From NCBI GenBank assembly GCA_903930745.1, contig CAIYZX010000443.1:1-10565 (forward strand): a stretch of 10,565 nt of DNA, written 5' to 3'. Below, in pieces: positions 1 through 5,827 of this stretch. Source of the DNA: an uncultured Chloroflexota bacterium. GTDB taxonomy: Bacteria; Chloroflexota; Limnocylindria; Limnocylindrales; CSP1-4. The first letter of the stretch is position 1. Every line of letters begins with the position of its first letter. Both the position numbers and the translations under genes were made by a program. The notes under the pieces were generated by a model, which did not search any database, was not told the DNA's origin, and saw only the letters and a program-made list of their open reading frames with translations.

Positions 1-129
1 CCCGTGGAGACCCACGGCCGCCTCGTCTGGGCGGGCCTCGCGATCGCCACGGTGCTCACCGTCGCGTTCGGCCTGGTCCCCGGGTGGCTCCTGGACGTCG
101 TGAAGGGCGCCGCGGCCATCCTGGGCTGA
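1..129 (+). CDS. nuoN: C-terminal fragment of a membrane protein, probably NADH-quinone oxidoreductase subunit N
   Basis: The window opens inside this gene; 42 codons remain before the TGA at 127-129. The residues form one hydrophobic helix (LVWAGLAIATVLTVAFGLVP), then a Pro-Gly turn and a short amphipathic tail (WLLDVVKGAAAILG). This matches the usual end of NuoN-type antiporter-like subunits of complex I: a last helix, a V/L-G-x-x-P turn, and a short tail beginning L-L-D. NuoN is a proton-pumping membrane subunit of respiratory complex I. The assignment rests on a short, low-information tail, so NuoM, NuoL or another polytopic protein is possible. Upstream sequence would settle it; nuoL and nuoM just upstream would support the call. 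Confidence 0.5.
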   Translation, partial: PVETHGRLVWAGLAIATVLTVAFGLVPGWLLDVVKGAAAILG

Positions 130-348
130 CGCTCCTCTCGTGGTCCGGCGCCTGGCCGGCACGCTCACTCACACACGGCATCTCGTGGCTCGCGAAGCGC
201 ACACCGCGCCCGCGGGCCTCGATGATTCCGGGGCGGATCTTCCGGGTGCCGCGGCGCGCTCGGCGGCCCCGGGCTGCGCGCCCGCGCGCCTCGATGAGTT
301 CGCGGCGGCCCTGGCGGCTGCGGGCCGGGCCGTCCGGGCGGCATCGCT
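130..348. other. GC-rich gap between nuoN-like gene and LysE gene
   Basis: This 219-base gap is unusually long for this compact window. It shows no clear promoter hexamer near the LysE start and no T-tracted hairpin. It contains a short imperfect duplication: cccgcgggcctcgatgattc near 210 and cccgcgcgcctcgatgagtt near 282. One frame stays open across it (see the separate small ORF entry). Confidence 0.5.
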
Positions 349-352
349 GTGA
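140..352 (+). CDS. Doubtful 70-residue ORF overlapping the LysE start
   Basis: This frame opens after a stop at 101-103 and runs to the TGA at 350-352. The only upstream start considered is GTG at 140, with no Shine-Dalgarno or -10 hexamer before it. In favour: about 80% of its third codon positions are G or C, and its stop overlaps the LysE GTG as GTGA, a usual form of translational coupling. Against: the product (rich in Ala, Arg and Pro, with an imperfect internal repeat around APAGLDDSGADL and APARLDEFAAAL) matches no family I recognise, and in DNA this GC-rich chance open frames are common. It is probably either a small unknown protein or noise. Confidence 0.25.
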   Translation: MVRRLAGTLTHTRHLVAREAHTAPAGLDDSGADLPGAAARSAAPGCAPARLDEFAAALAAAGRAVRAASL

Positions 353-1041
353 GCTCTGCCGAGACCGTCCTCTCGGCGGTTGGCGCCGGGCTGCTCCTTG
401 GGCTGTCCGCGGGCCTGGCACCGGGGCCGCTGCTCGCCCTGGTCATCACGCAGACGATGCGCGGGGGCGCGCGGGCCGGCGTGATCGTGGCGGTGGCGCC
501 GCTCCTCACGGACGTGCCGATCGTGGGCATCTGCCTCGTGCTCGTGGGCGTCATCGCGGGCACCGGGTCCGCGGCGGCGCTGGGCGCGATCAGCCTCGTG
601 GGCGGCTTGTTCGTCGCATGGCTGGCGTTCGACACGTGGCGCGCGGAGGCGCCCGAGGCTACGGCGGTCGCCGCGGAGGCCGAGGGTTCGGCGGCCCCCG
701 GTGTCACACCGCTTCCCGACGTGACGCGCGGCGCGCTGCTCAAGGGCGCCATCGTCAACGCGGCGAACCCGCACCCGTGGCTGTTCTGGATCGCGATCGG
801 TGCACCCACGCTGATCGCGGCATGGGCCGGCGGCGGACCAATCGCCGGGGCGGGGTTCCTCGCGGGCTTCTACTCGATGCTCGTTGGGTCCAAGGTGGCC
901 CTCGCGCTGGTCGTGGGGCGGGCGCGCGGCCGGATCGGCGGGCGCGGCTACCGCTGGACGATGCGCGTGCTCGCGATCCTGCTGGCGGTCTTCGCGCTGG
1001 GCCTGCTCCGGGAGTCCGCCGCCCAACTCCTGGGCATCTGA
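349..1041 (+). CDS. LysE/RhtB-family transporter (amino acid or metabolite exporter)
   Basis: This 230-residue integral membrane protein has the length and motif order of the LysE superfamily, whose members export amino acids or related small molecules. It shows the N-terminal helix ending in AGLAPGPLLALV (residues 21-32) with the family's P-G-P turn, a Gly/Arg-rich loop followed by a long helix (GGARAGVIVAVAPLLTDVPI, 39-58), and the second-half motif KGAIVNAANPHPWLFW (132-147), equivalent to the usual N-P-x-x-x-x-F-W. I count six hydrophobic segments, with an Ala/Glu/Pro-rich cytoplasmic-type loop at about 99-125. The start is GTG at 349, because the conserved first helix begins directly after it and no better start exists; the ribosome site is weak. 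The substrate cannot be read from the sequence. It stands alone, with a repeat-filled region downstream. Confidence 0.85.
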   Translation: MSSAETVLSAVGAGLLLGLSAGLAPGPLLALVITQTMRGGARAGVIVAVAPLLTDVPIVGICLVLVGVIAGTGSAAALGAISLVGGLFVAWLAFDTWRAEAPEATAVAAEAEGSAAPGVTPLPDVTRGALLKGAIVNAANPHPWLFWIAIGAPTLIAAWAGGGPIAGAGFLAGFYSMLVGSKVALALVVGRARGRIGGRGYRWTMRVLAILLAVFALGLLRESAAQLLGI

Positions 1042-1067
1042 CGAGCGCATCCCGCCGCCCACGCCCC

Positions 1068-1280
1068 TATATCCGCCACAGTGCTGGGACCGGACGCGGA
1101 CCGGCGGAGCCGTATGCGCCTCAGTGCTGGGAATCCACAAGCCGGCGCGACGGGGCTCGCCTGTGTGCAGGAATATGCATCCCAGTGCTGAGAGCGACAA
1201 CAAGGCGGCGTCCGACGTGCCCAGGCGACCGGCCTATTGCATCTCAGCATCCACGCGTCTATTGCAGGCTGCAACAAGCG
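1068..1280. repeat. Degenerate repeat family A (TATnyGCmTCnCAGTGCTGrGA)
   Basis: Successive copies share a TAT, a GC-containing spacer and a CAGTGCTG core. Copies are 1068-1089 (TATATCCGCCACAGTGCTGG...), 1112-1133 (GTATGCGCCTCAGTGCTGGG...) and 1173-1193 (ATATGCATCCCAGTGCTGAG...). A diverged copy follows at 1234-1255 (CTATTGCATCTCAGCATCCA...), and perhaps a fifth remnant at 1258-1280. Starts are 44, 61 and 61 bases apart, with unrelated GC-rich spacers. The region lies 3' of both flanking genes, so it is unlikely to be a promoter. It may be a decayed dispersed intergenic element, a structured RNA tail, or protein binding sites. Confidence 0.6.
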
Positions 1281-1312
1281 TGCCGGGAGGAGGTGCCGCC
1301 CCGCCGCGGCCA

Positions 1313-1497
1313 TGACGTTAGACGCCCGGATGCTGAATGACGCCAAGCCCCGCCCGAACCCGGCCCCTAACGTCAGGTCCAGCACCGGGGCGGCTCAACG
1401 TGACGTCACGGAGGGGTCCAAGGGGGTCCTTGACGTCATCGAGCATCGGGGGTGCTATGCGCGTGACGCCCTGACGTCACGTTCAGCATCGGGGGTG
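1313..1497. repeat. Repeat family B: TGACGTCA palindrome linked to AGCATCGGGG
   Basis: A 23-26 base unit, TGACGTCA + 2-5 bases + AGCAYCGGGG, occurs in both orientations. Forward copies are 1368-1390 (TAACGTCAGGTCCAGCACCG...), 1431-1454 (TGACGTCATCGAGCATCGGG...) and 1472-1497 (TGACGTCACGTTCAGCATCG...). Reverse copies are 1325-1342 (CCCGGATGCTGAATGACG) and 1388-1408 (GGGGCGGCTCAACGTGACGT...). A half site, TGACGTTA, is at 1313-1320. The palindrome is perfect at 1401-1408 (12 bases as CGTGACGTCACG, 1399-1410), 1431-1438 and 1472-1479. The forward copy at 1472-1487 is the inverse complement of 1393-1408 with one mismatch, so a long stem is possible. A small hairpin (CAAGG/CCTTG, 1419-1432) lies between copies. 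Confidence 0.7.
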
Positions 1498-1498
1498 T

Positions 1499-1524
1499 TA
1501 GCGAGCCCCGGAGGGCCACCGCTA
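1499..1524 (-). terminator. Possible hairpin over the TlpA-like stop codon
   Basis: TAGCG (1499-1503) pairs with CGCTA (1520-1524), and inside it GCCC (1505-1508) pairs with GGGC (1513-1516) around a CGGA loop. It overlaps the stop codon of the minus-strand gene and has no U tract, so it would be at best a weak or non-canonical terminator. Confidence 0.2.
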
Positions 1525-2235
1525 CGGCGTGACCGTGACGCCAGGCAGGATGCGCGAGAGGGCATCGGCCATCAGGTCCGGCCCCACCTGGCCCACCGCG
1601 CCGTCCCGGATGATCCCGGAGGCGTCAACCCAGAAGTGCACCGGCAGCGCGAGGGCGCCCCACGCGGTGATCGTGGACCCATCGGCATCCACCGCCACCG
1701 GAAACGTCACGCCCAGGCGGCGCGTGAACGCGGCCGCCGTCGCCGGGTCCTCCTTCACGTCCACCGCCACCACCACCAGGCCCGCGGAGGCGTACCGGGC
1801 GGCGAAGCCGGACATGATCGGCAGCTCGTCCACGCAGGACGGGCACCACGTGGCCATGAAGTTCACCCACACCGGCCTGCCGCGGAGCGAGGCCAGGTCC
1901 ACGGTGCCGCTGCCATCGGCGAGGGGCAGCGCCAGCGCGGGCGCGGGCTTCCCGATGCCGAAGAGCGCGGCGGGATCGAAGCCGTCATCCGAAGCGGACG
2001 CTGACGCGGACGGCGAGGCACCGCCGGGCGATGCGGTAGCGGACACGGACGGCGAAGCCACGGCCGCCTTGGATCCGGACGGCAACGGGGACGCCGAGGC
2101 GCCAACGGCAGGCGACGGTGACGAGGAGGCGGGCAGCGACCCGGACGGCAGCGCAAGCACGAGCGCAAGAAGAGCCACGGACCCCGCCAGCACCCCTGCA
2201 AGCACACCCAGCGCAATCGCGCCCTTGCCACCCAT
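1522..2235 (-). CDS. Membrane-anchored thioredoxin-fold protein (TlpA/ResA-like redoxin)
   Basis: The 237-residue protein has an N-terminal membrane anchor (about 7-29), a stalk of about 55 residues made almost only of Ser, Ala, Pro and Gly (30-83), and a thioredoxin-like domain (about 92-235). The domain has the TlpA/AhpC-type opening (GKPAPALALP), then WVNFMATWCPSC with the redox pair Cys131 and Cys134, VVVAVDV (154-160), and the cis-proline segment ALPVHFWVD (Pro198) followed by G-x-I. Such proteins act outside the membrane as thiol-disulfide reductants, for example in cytochrome c maturation or protein repair. The substrate cannot be read here. The start is ATG at 2235, because the anchor helix begins right after it; with no Shine-Dalgarno and a -10-like TACGGT seven bases upstream, a leaderless mRNA is likely. 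It is divergent from the sortase-like gene, which has the same anchor-plus-stalk plan. Confidence 0.88.
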   Translation of the reverse strand: MGGKGAIALGVLAGVLAGSVALLALVLALPSGSLPASSSPSPAVGASASPLPSGSKAAVASPSVSATASPGGASPSASASASDDGFDPAALFGIGKPAPALALPLADGSGTVDLASLRGRPVWVNFMATWCPSCVDELPIMSGFAARYASAGLVVVAVDVKEDPATAAAFTRRLGVTFPVAVDADGSTITAWGALALPVHFWVDASGIIRDGAVGQVGPDLMADALSRILPGVTVTP

Positions 2236-2242
2236 ACGGGCT

Positions 2243-2248
2243 ACCGTA
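2243..2248 (-). promoter_or_regulatory. Putative -10 element of the TlpA-like gene (leaderless)
   Basis: On the minus strand this reads TACGGT (consensus TANNNT), followed by AGCCCGT and then the ATG at 2235. Seven bases between hexamer and start codon put the expected transcription start at the ATG itself. No convincing -35 was seen. Confidence 0.4.
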
Positions 2249-2289
2249 CCAGCACCAACGGGGGATCGGCGGAATGCGCCTTCCGGGCG

Positions 2290-2295
2290 TACGAT
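2290..2295 (+). promoter_or_regulatory. Putative -10 element of the sortase-like gene
   Basis: TACGAT lies nine bases before the ATG at 2305, so transcription would begin within about three bases of the start codon. There is no Shine-Dalgarno, which fits a near-leaderless message. It mirrors the -10 of the divergent TlpA-like gene across a 69-base shared region. No clear -35 is visible. Confidence 0.4.
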
Positions 2296-2304
2296 GCCCG
2301 CGCC

Positions 2305-3045
2305 ATGCAGCGCCTGATCAAGTCCCTCGGTACCCGCCTGCTGCCGGCCATCCTCACTGCGCTCGGCGTGGTGCTCGTGACGGCCGGTCTCCTCTCCTAT
2401 GCCGGGCCGATGCAGGCCGGGGTGACGCCACCTGCCTCACCGTCCCTGGGGATCCCCAGCGAGGGTCCCTCGGCATTGCCCACGGACACCGCGACGCCGG
2501 CACCCACGGACGAGCCGTCCGCAAGCGCCGGTCCCACCCCCAAGCCCGGTGGCCGTGTCGTGGCCACGCGTGTCGTGATCCCCGCGCTCAAGATCGATCT
2601 CCCGGTCATCGCAGGCAACGACGGCTACCCGCTCTGCAACGTCGCGATGTACCTGCACAGCAGCACCAGCGAAAAGAAGGACATCTTCGGCCAGCCGGGC
2701 GAGAACCGCGCCACCTACATCTACGCGCACGCCCGCGATGGGATGTTCGGTCCCATCTACCACCTGGCGATCGAGACCGGGAAGTACCGCAGGATGCTGG
2801 GGATGATCGTCCAGGTCTACACCAGCGACGACAAGCTCTACCTGTACGAGATCAAGGAGGTCCGCCTCCACCAGCTCAGCCTTGACGACCCGCTCTCCGC
2901 GACGTCCGAGGAGCTCTGGCTCCAGACGTCGGAGGGCCCCAAGGGCACACCGGGCAAGACGCAGCTCCGCGCGCTGCCGCTGTCCGTGGGCGATGCCGAT
3001 CCGGCGGACGCGCACCCGAAGGCCAAGCCCGTCGCCTGCGGCTGA
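2305..3045 (+). CDS. Sortase-like membrane-anchored protein with Ser at the catalytic Cys position
   Basis: This 246-residue protein has an N-terminal membrane helix (about 14-34), a Pro/Ser/Thr-rich stalk (about 41-83) and a sortase-like beta-barrel domain (about 86-226). Sortase features are the first strand VVIPALKIDLPVI (90-102), the catalytic-His segment TYIYAHARDGMFGPI (His142), a strand pair (VQVYTSDDKLYLYEI, 169-183) and the penultimate strand ELWLQTSEGP (203-212). In sortases the latter ends in T-C, the Cys being the transpeptidase nucleophile; here codon 2929-2931 is TCG, Ser209. The usual Arg follows only loosely (Lys218 or Arg222 in GKTQLRA). Cys111 (YPLCNVAMYL) is the only other domain cysteine, besides Cys245 at the C-terminus. 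I recall similar Chloroflexota proteins with this TSEGP ending, so it looks like a family trait, not a recent mutation. Activity as a classical sortase is doubtful. Confidence 0.75.
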   Translation: MQRLIKSLGTRLLPAILTALGVVLVTAGLLSYAGPMQAGVTPPASPSLGIPSEGPSALPTDTATPAPTDEPSASAGPTPKPGGRVVATRVVIPALKIDLPVIAGNDGYPLCNVAMYLHSSTSEKKDIFGQPGENRATYIYAHARDGMFGPIYHLAIETGKYRRMLGMIVQVYTSDDKLYLYEIKEVRLHQLSLDDPLSATSEELWLQTSEGPKGTPGKTQLRALPLSVGDADPADAHPKAKPVACG

Positions 3046-3091
3046 CGCGGGACGCCTGCCGTTGAACCGGGCGAACGCCTGCGGCTGACGC
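3033..3091 (+). repeat. 16-base direct repeat spanning the sortase-like stop codon
   Basis: CGCCTGCGGCTGACGC occurs exactly at 3033-3048, where it includes the final Ala-Cys-Gly codons and the TGA, and again at 3076-3091, 43 bases later. A diverged third version (CGCCTGCCGTTGAACC) lies between them from about 3054. This looks like a small tandem duplication of the gene's end. The remaining convergent spacer to 3121 contains a duplicated GGCGAGCC but no T-tracted terminator. Confidence 0.65.
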
Positions 3092-3121
3092 CGACCACCT
3101 GCGGGCGAGCCCCCGGCGAGC

Positions 3122-4120
3122 CTAGATCCAGTCGATCCTGCGCAGGAACCAGGCCGTCATTGCCGCACCCAGGACCACGAGGCCCGTCACGAGCCAGAAG
3201 CCGGACGCCTCCTCGCCCTTGAGGGCGAGACCGGCCTCGCTCATCCCGAAGATGCCGGCCACGGCACCCATGCCCGCGATGATCACGGTCACCCCGGTGA
3301 GCCGCTTCATGATCACGGACAGGTTGTTGTTCACCGTGGAGAGGTAGACCTCCAGGGTGCCCGCCACGAGCTCGCGGTCGTTGTCAACCTCGTCCGAGAC
3401 GCGGATCAGGTGGTCGTACACGTCGCGGAAGTAGATGACGTGCTCCGGGGCCACCAGCGAGTGGTCGCGGTTCGTGAGCTGGTTGAAGATCTCCCGCGCC
3501 GGTGAGATCGCCCGCCGCAGCCCGATGAGCTCGCGCTTCAGCGCGAAGAGCCGCTCCAGCGTCCAGGGCGTGGGCCTGCGGATCACGTCGTCCTGGAGGC
3601 CGTCGATCTCGTCCTCGATGGCATCGAGGACCGGGAAGTACCCGTCCACGATGCCATCCGAGAGCGCGTAGAGCATGAAGTCCGCGCCGCGCCGCAGGAG
3701 ATGTCCCGGGTCGCCGCGCAACTGGGGCAGGGAGAGGGGGTCCCAGCCGGGCTCGTGGACCGTGAGCAGAGACCGCCGGTCCAGCACGAGGTCGATCTCC
3801 GTCTCCGTGACCTGGCCCTCGTACGCGATGGCGAACATCACCATGTGGAGGGTCCCCTCGACGTCCTCCACCTTCGCGCGCTGGTTGCGCTCCGCGATGT
3901 CCTCCACGATCAGCGGATGGAGATGAAGGATGTCCGTGACGGCCGTGACCGCGACATGCTCCGGCGCCGTGACGTCCACCCAGACGCGCGCCTCGGGATC
4001 CGCGAGCGCGGCCGCAAGATCCTCGCGAGACTCGACGGTCCGGGTCCGCTCGCCCGTCCACGCGAGGCCGCGGATGCGCGGCCAGGTGGGCACGGCCTCA
4101 GGATCAGGGTTGGCGTCCAT
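3122..4120 (-). CDS. CorA-family divalent cation transporter with variant GMS motif
   Basis: The 332-residue protein follows the CorA plan: a large cytosolic N-domain (1 to about 250), the HPLIVEDIAERNQRAKVE signature (68-85), long helices leading to EVYLSTVNNNLSVIMKRLT (257-275), and two C-terminal membrane helices (about 276-293 and 307-326). CorA proteins form pentamers that bring Mg2+ or other divalent metals into the cell. Between the helices the near-universal Gly-Met-Asn loop reads GIFGMSEAG, that is Gly292-Met293-Ser294, and the usual M-P-E is absent. The C-terminus ends in basic and aromatic residues (RRIDWI), as is common. I chose ATG at 4120 because GGAG lies four bases upstream; an in-frame ATG at 4171 would give an atypical Arg/Pro-rich extension inside the upstream gene. 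The gene overlaps the MFS stop by 17 bases, so the two are translationally coupled. Confidence 0.85.
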   Translation of the reverse strand: MDANPDPEAVPTWPRIRGLAWTGERTRTVESREDLAAALADPEARVWVDVTAPEHVAVTAVTDILHLHPLIVEDIAERNQRAKVEDVEGTLHMVMFAIAYEGQVTETEIDLVLDRRSLLTVHEPGWDPLSLPQLRGDPGHLLRRGADFMLYALSDGIVDGYFPVLDAIEDEIDGLQDDVIRRPTPWTLERLFALKRELIGLRRAISPAREIFNQLTNRDHSLVAPEHVIYFRDVYDHLIRVSDEVDNDRELVAGTLEVYLSTVNNNLSVIMKRLTGVTVIIAGMGAVAGIFGMSEAGLALKGEEASGFWLVTGLVVLGAAMTAWFLRRIDWI

Positions 4121-5819
4121 GCGTCTCCATCCCCGCGGGGTCCACCGCGTCGTCGGGGGCATCAACGGCACCCGCAGGCCCGAGGATACGCCGCCGGCGG
4201 TCCAGCAGGAGCGAGGGTGGAACCGCCGTCGCCATCACGACGGCCGCCGCAAGGAAGATCCCCACCATGATCCTGGCCGCCTCGCCGGATGCCCAGGCCT
4301 CCAGGGCGTCCACCACCTGGCCATCGCGGATGGAACGGCCGCGCAGCGCCTCCGGGATCAGCTGCCGGTACGCGGTGGGGGAGGCCCAGACCTGGTCGTA
4401 GAGGCGGTCGATGGTGGTGGAGCCGTACGCGGTGAGGACGGCGAGCCCCACGGCCATCCCCGCCATCCGCGCCACGGTGACCACGGACGATGCGGCGCCG
4501 TACGCGGAGGGCGCCACCGCGGCGACGGCGGCGGTGGAGCGGGGCGTGACGGTGAGCCCGAAGCCGGCGCCGAAGAGCGCCAGCGGGAGGGCCGCCGCGA
4601 AGAGCGTGGTGACCGGCGTCCACGTGGCCATCAGGGCGAGCCCGCCGATGCAGGCCGCGAGCCCCACGAGGCTGACGACACGTAGCGGTACCACGCGCAC
4701 CACGAAGCCGGACGCGAGGGCGCCCGCGGCGGTGGCGGTGGCGAGCGTGCCGAGGACCAGGCGCTGCTCGTCCGGTCCGCCGTACAGGACGCGGTCCACG
4801 AAGACGGCGGCGCCCACGAGGGCGGTGGCGAGGCCATACCCCGTGAGCAGCGAGACCAGCGCGGCGGCGGCAAAGGAGGGAGAGCGGAAGAGCCGCGGAT
4901 CCAGGAACGGGTCCGTGACGCGGAGTCCGTGCCTCAGGGCGCCGATGCCCGCGAGCAGGGCAAGGACACCGAGGCCGATGACGACGACCGCGGGATCCAC
5001 CGCCGCGAGGGCGGGCGCGCCCGAGGCGCTCGAGCCCCCGTTCAGCCCGCCGATCAGCGAGGATCGCTCGCCGGGGCGGCTGCCCAGCAGCGTGAGCGCT
5101 GCCAGCGTGGCACCCAGCGCCGTCGAGAAGAGCGCCGCCCCCACCGCGTCCACGCGGCCCGGGCGCCGCGGCGTCTCCCAATCCGCGGACGCCGCCCATG
5201 CGATCACCAGCGCCACGATGCCGATGGGCACATTCACGTAGAAGACCCAGCGCCAGGCCGGGTCCACGGCCTGCGCCAGTGGTGTCGCCGGGTCCACGCC
5301 AAGCAGGGCAAGCGCCGCGTCCGGGTGCACGGACTCCAGGATGAGCGCCCCAAGCGCAGGCCCGGCCGCCATCCCCAGGAACGTGAGCGCTCCCACCACG
5401 CCAAGCGCCCGCGGCTGGGCCGCACCAGGGAACAAGTGCGAGGCCGCGGCCGTGGCCACGGGAACCAGCGCCCCGCCGCCGGCGGCCTGGACGAGCCGCG
5501 CAGCGATGAGCGCCTCCAGTGAGGGCGCCGCCCCCGCCAGGGCGGACCCCAGCGTGAACAGTCCAAGCGCACCGAGGAACAGTCGCCGGGCACCGGCCAC
5601 GTCCGTGAGCCGCCCCGCCATCGGCATCATGACCACGTAGACCAGCAGGTAGCCAGTGATGACCCAGGACGCCTCGCGCAGGCGTGTCCACGACGCGAGG
5701 TCTGCCACGATCGCCGGCAGCGCCACCGCGGTGATCATCAGCTCGAGTCCCGCAAGAAAGACCCCGGCACCCAGGACGCCCAGGAGGACGAGGGACGCCG
5801 CGTGCGCAGGCCCCGCCAT
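4104..5819 (-). CDS. MFS drug/multidrug efflux transporter, DHA2 (14-helix) family
   Basis: This 571-residue polytopic protein has the length and signatures of the EmrB/QacA (DHA2) family of proton-driven exporters of drugs or lipophilic compounds. Helix 1 carries LELMITAVALPAI (25-37), where the family usually has L-D; here the acid is Glu. Motif A is GRLTDVAGARRLF (69-81), the antiporter motif C is GALTFLGMAAGPALGAL (143-159), and the DHA2 hallmark WRWVFYVNVPIG is at 189-200. The loop between helices 5 and 6 (about 161-188) is longer than usual, as is the Gly/Ser-rich loop near 250-265. A basic stretch (RRRRILGP) and a hydrophilic tail close the protein. The ATG at 5819 follows the kinase stop by eight bases with no clear Shine-Dalgarno, which suggests coupling in an operon; its end overlaps the CorA start. 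The substrate is unknown. Confidence 0.88.
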   Translation of the reverse strand: MAGPAHAASLVLLGVLGAGVFLAGLELMITAVALPAIVADLASWTRLREASWVITGYLLVYVVMMPMAGRLTDVAGARRLFLGALGLFTLGSALAGAAPSLEALIAARLVQAAGGGALVPVATAAASHLFPGAAQPRALGVVGALTFLGMAAGPALGALILESVHPDAALALLGVDPATPLAQAVDPAWRWVFYVNVPIGIVALVIAWAASADWETPRRPGRVDAVGAALFSTALGATLAALTLLGSRPGERSSLIGGLNGGSSASGAPALAAVDPAVVVIGLGVLALLAGIGALRHGLRVTDPFLDPRLFRSPSFAAAALVSLLTGYGLATALVGAAVFVDRVLYGGPDEQRLVLGTLATATAAGALASGFVVRVVPLRVVSLVGLAACIGGLALMATWTPVTTLFAAALPLALFGAGFGLTVTPRSTAAVAAVAPSAYGAASSVVTVARMAGMAVGLAVLTAYGSTTIDRLYDQVWASPTAYRQLIPEALRGRSIRDGQVVDALEAWASGEAARIMVGIFLAAAVVMATAVPPSLLLDRRRRILGPAGAVDAPDDAVDPAGMETHGRQP

Positions 5820-5827
5820 CGGTTGCG

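Noticed and set aside
1068..1280. CRISPR array
   Set aside because: Repeats are degenerate, spacing varies (44 and 61 bases), spacers are unequal, and no cas gene is present.
84..1340. Plus-strand open frame of 418 codons over the LysE gene
   Set aside because: It is an out-of-frame shadow of the exporter in GC-rich DNA, giving an Arg/Gly/Ala-rich product, and it runs on into the repeat region.
1237..2004. Plus-strand open frame of 255 codons through the repeat region into the TlpA-like gene
   Set aside because: It runs through the palindromic repeats and antisense to a convincing thioredoxin-fold gene; the product is low-complexity and Arg/His-rich.
4121..4171. Longer N-terminus for the CorA protein from ATG 4171
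   Set aside because: It would add 17 Arg/Pro/Trp-rich residues inside the MFS coding region, whereas ATG 4120 has a GGAG ribosome site at good distance.
4162..5691. Second long minus-strand frame (509 codons) inside the MFS gene
   Set aside because: It lies in another frame of a gene with clear MFS motifs, and its product is Arg/Gly/Pro-rich with no domain.
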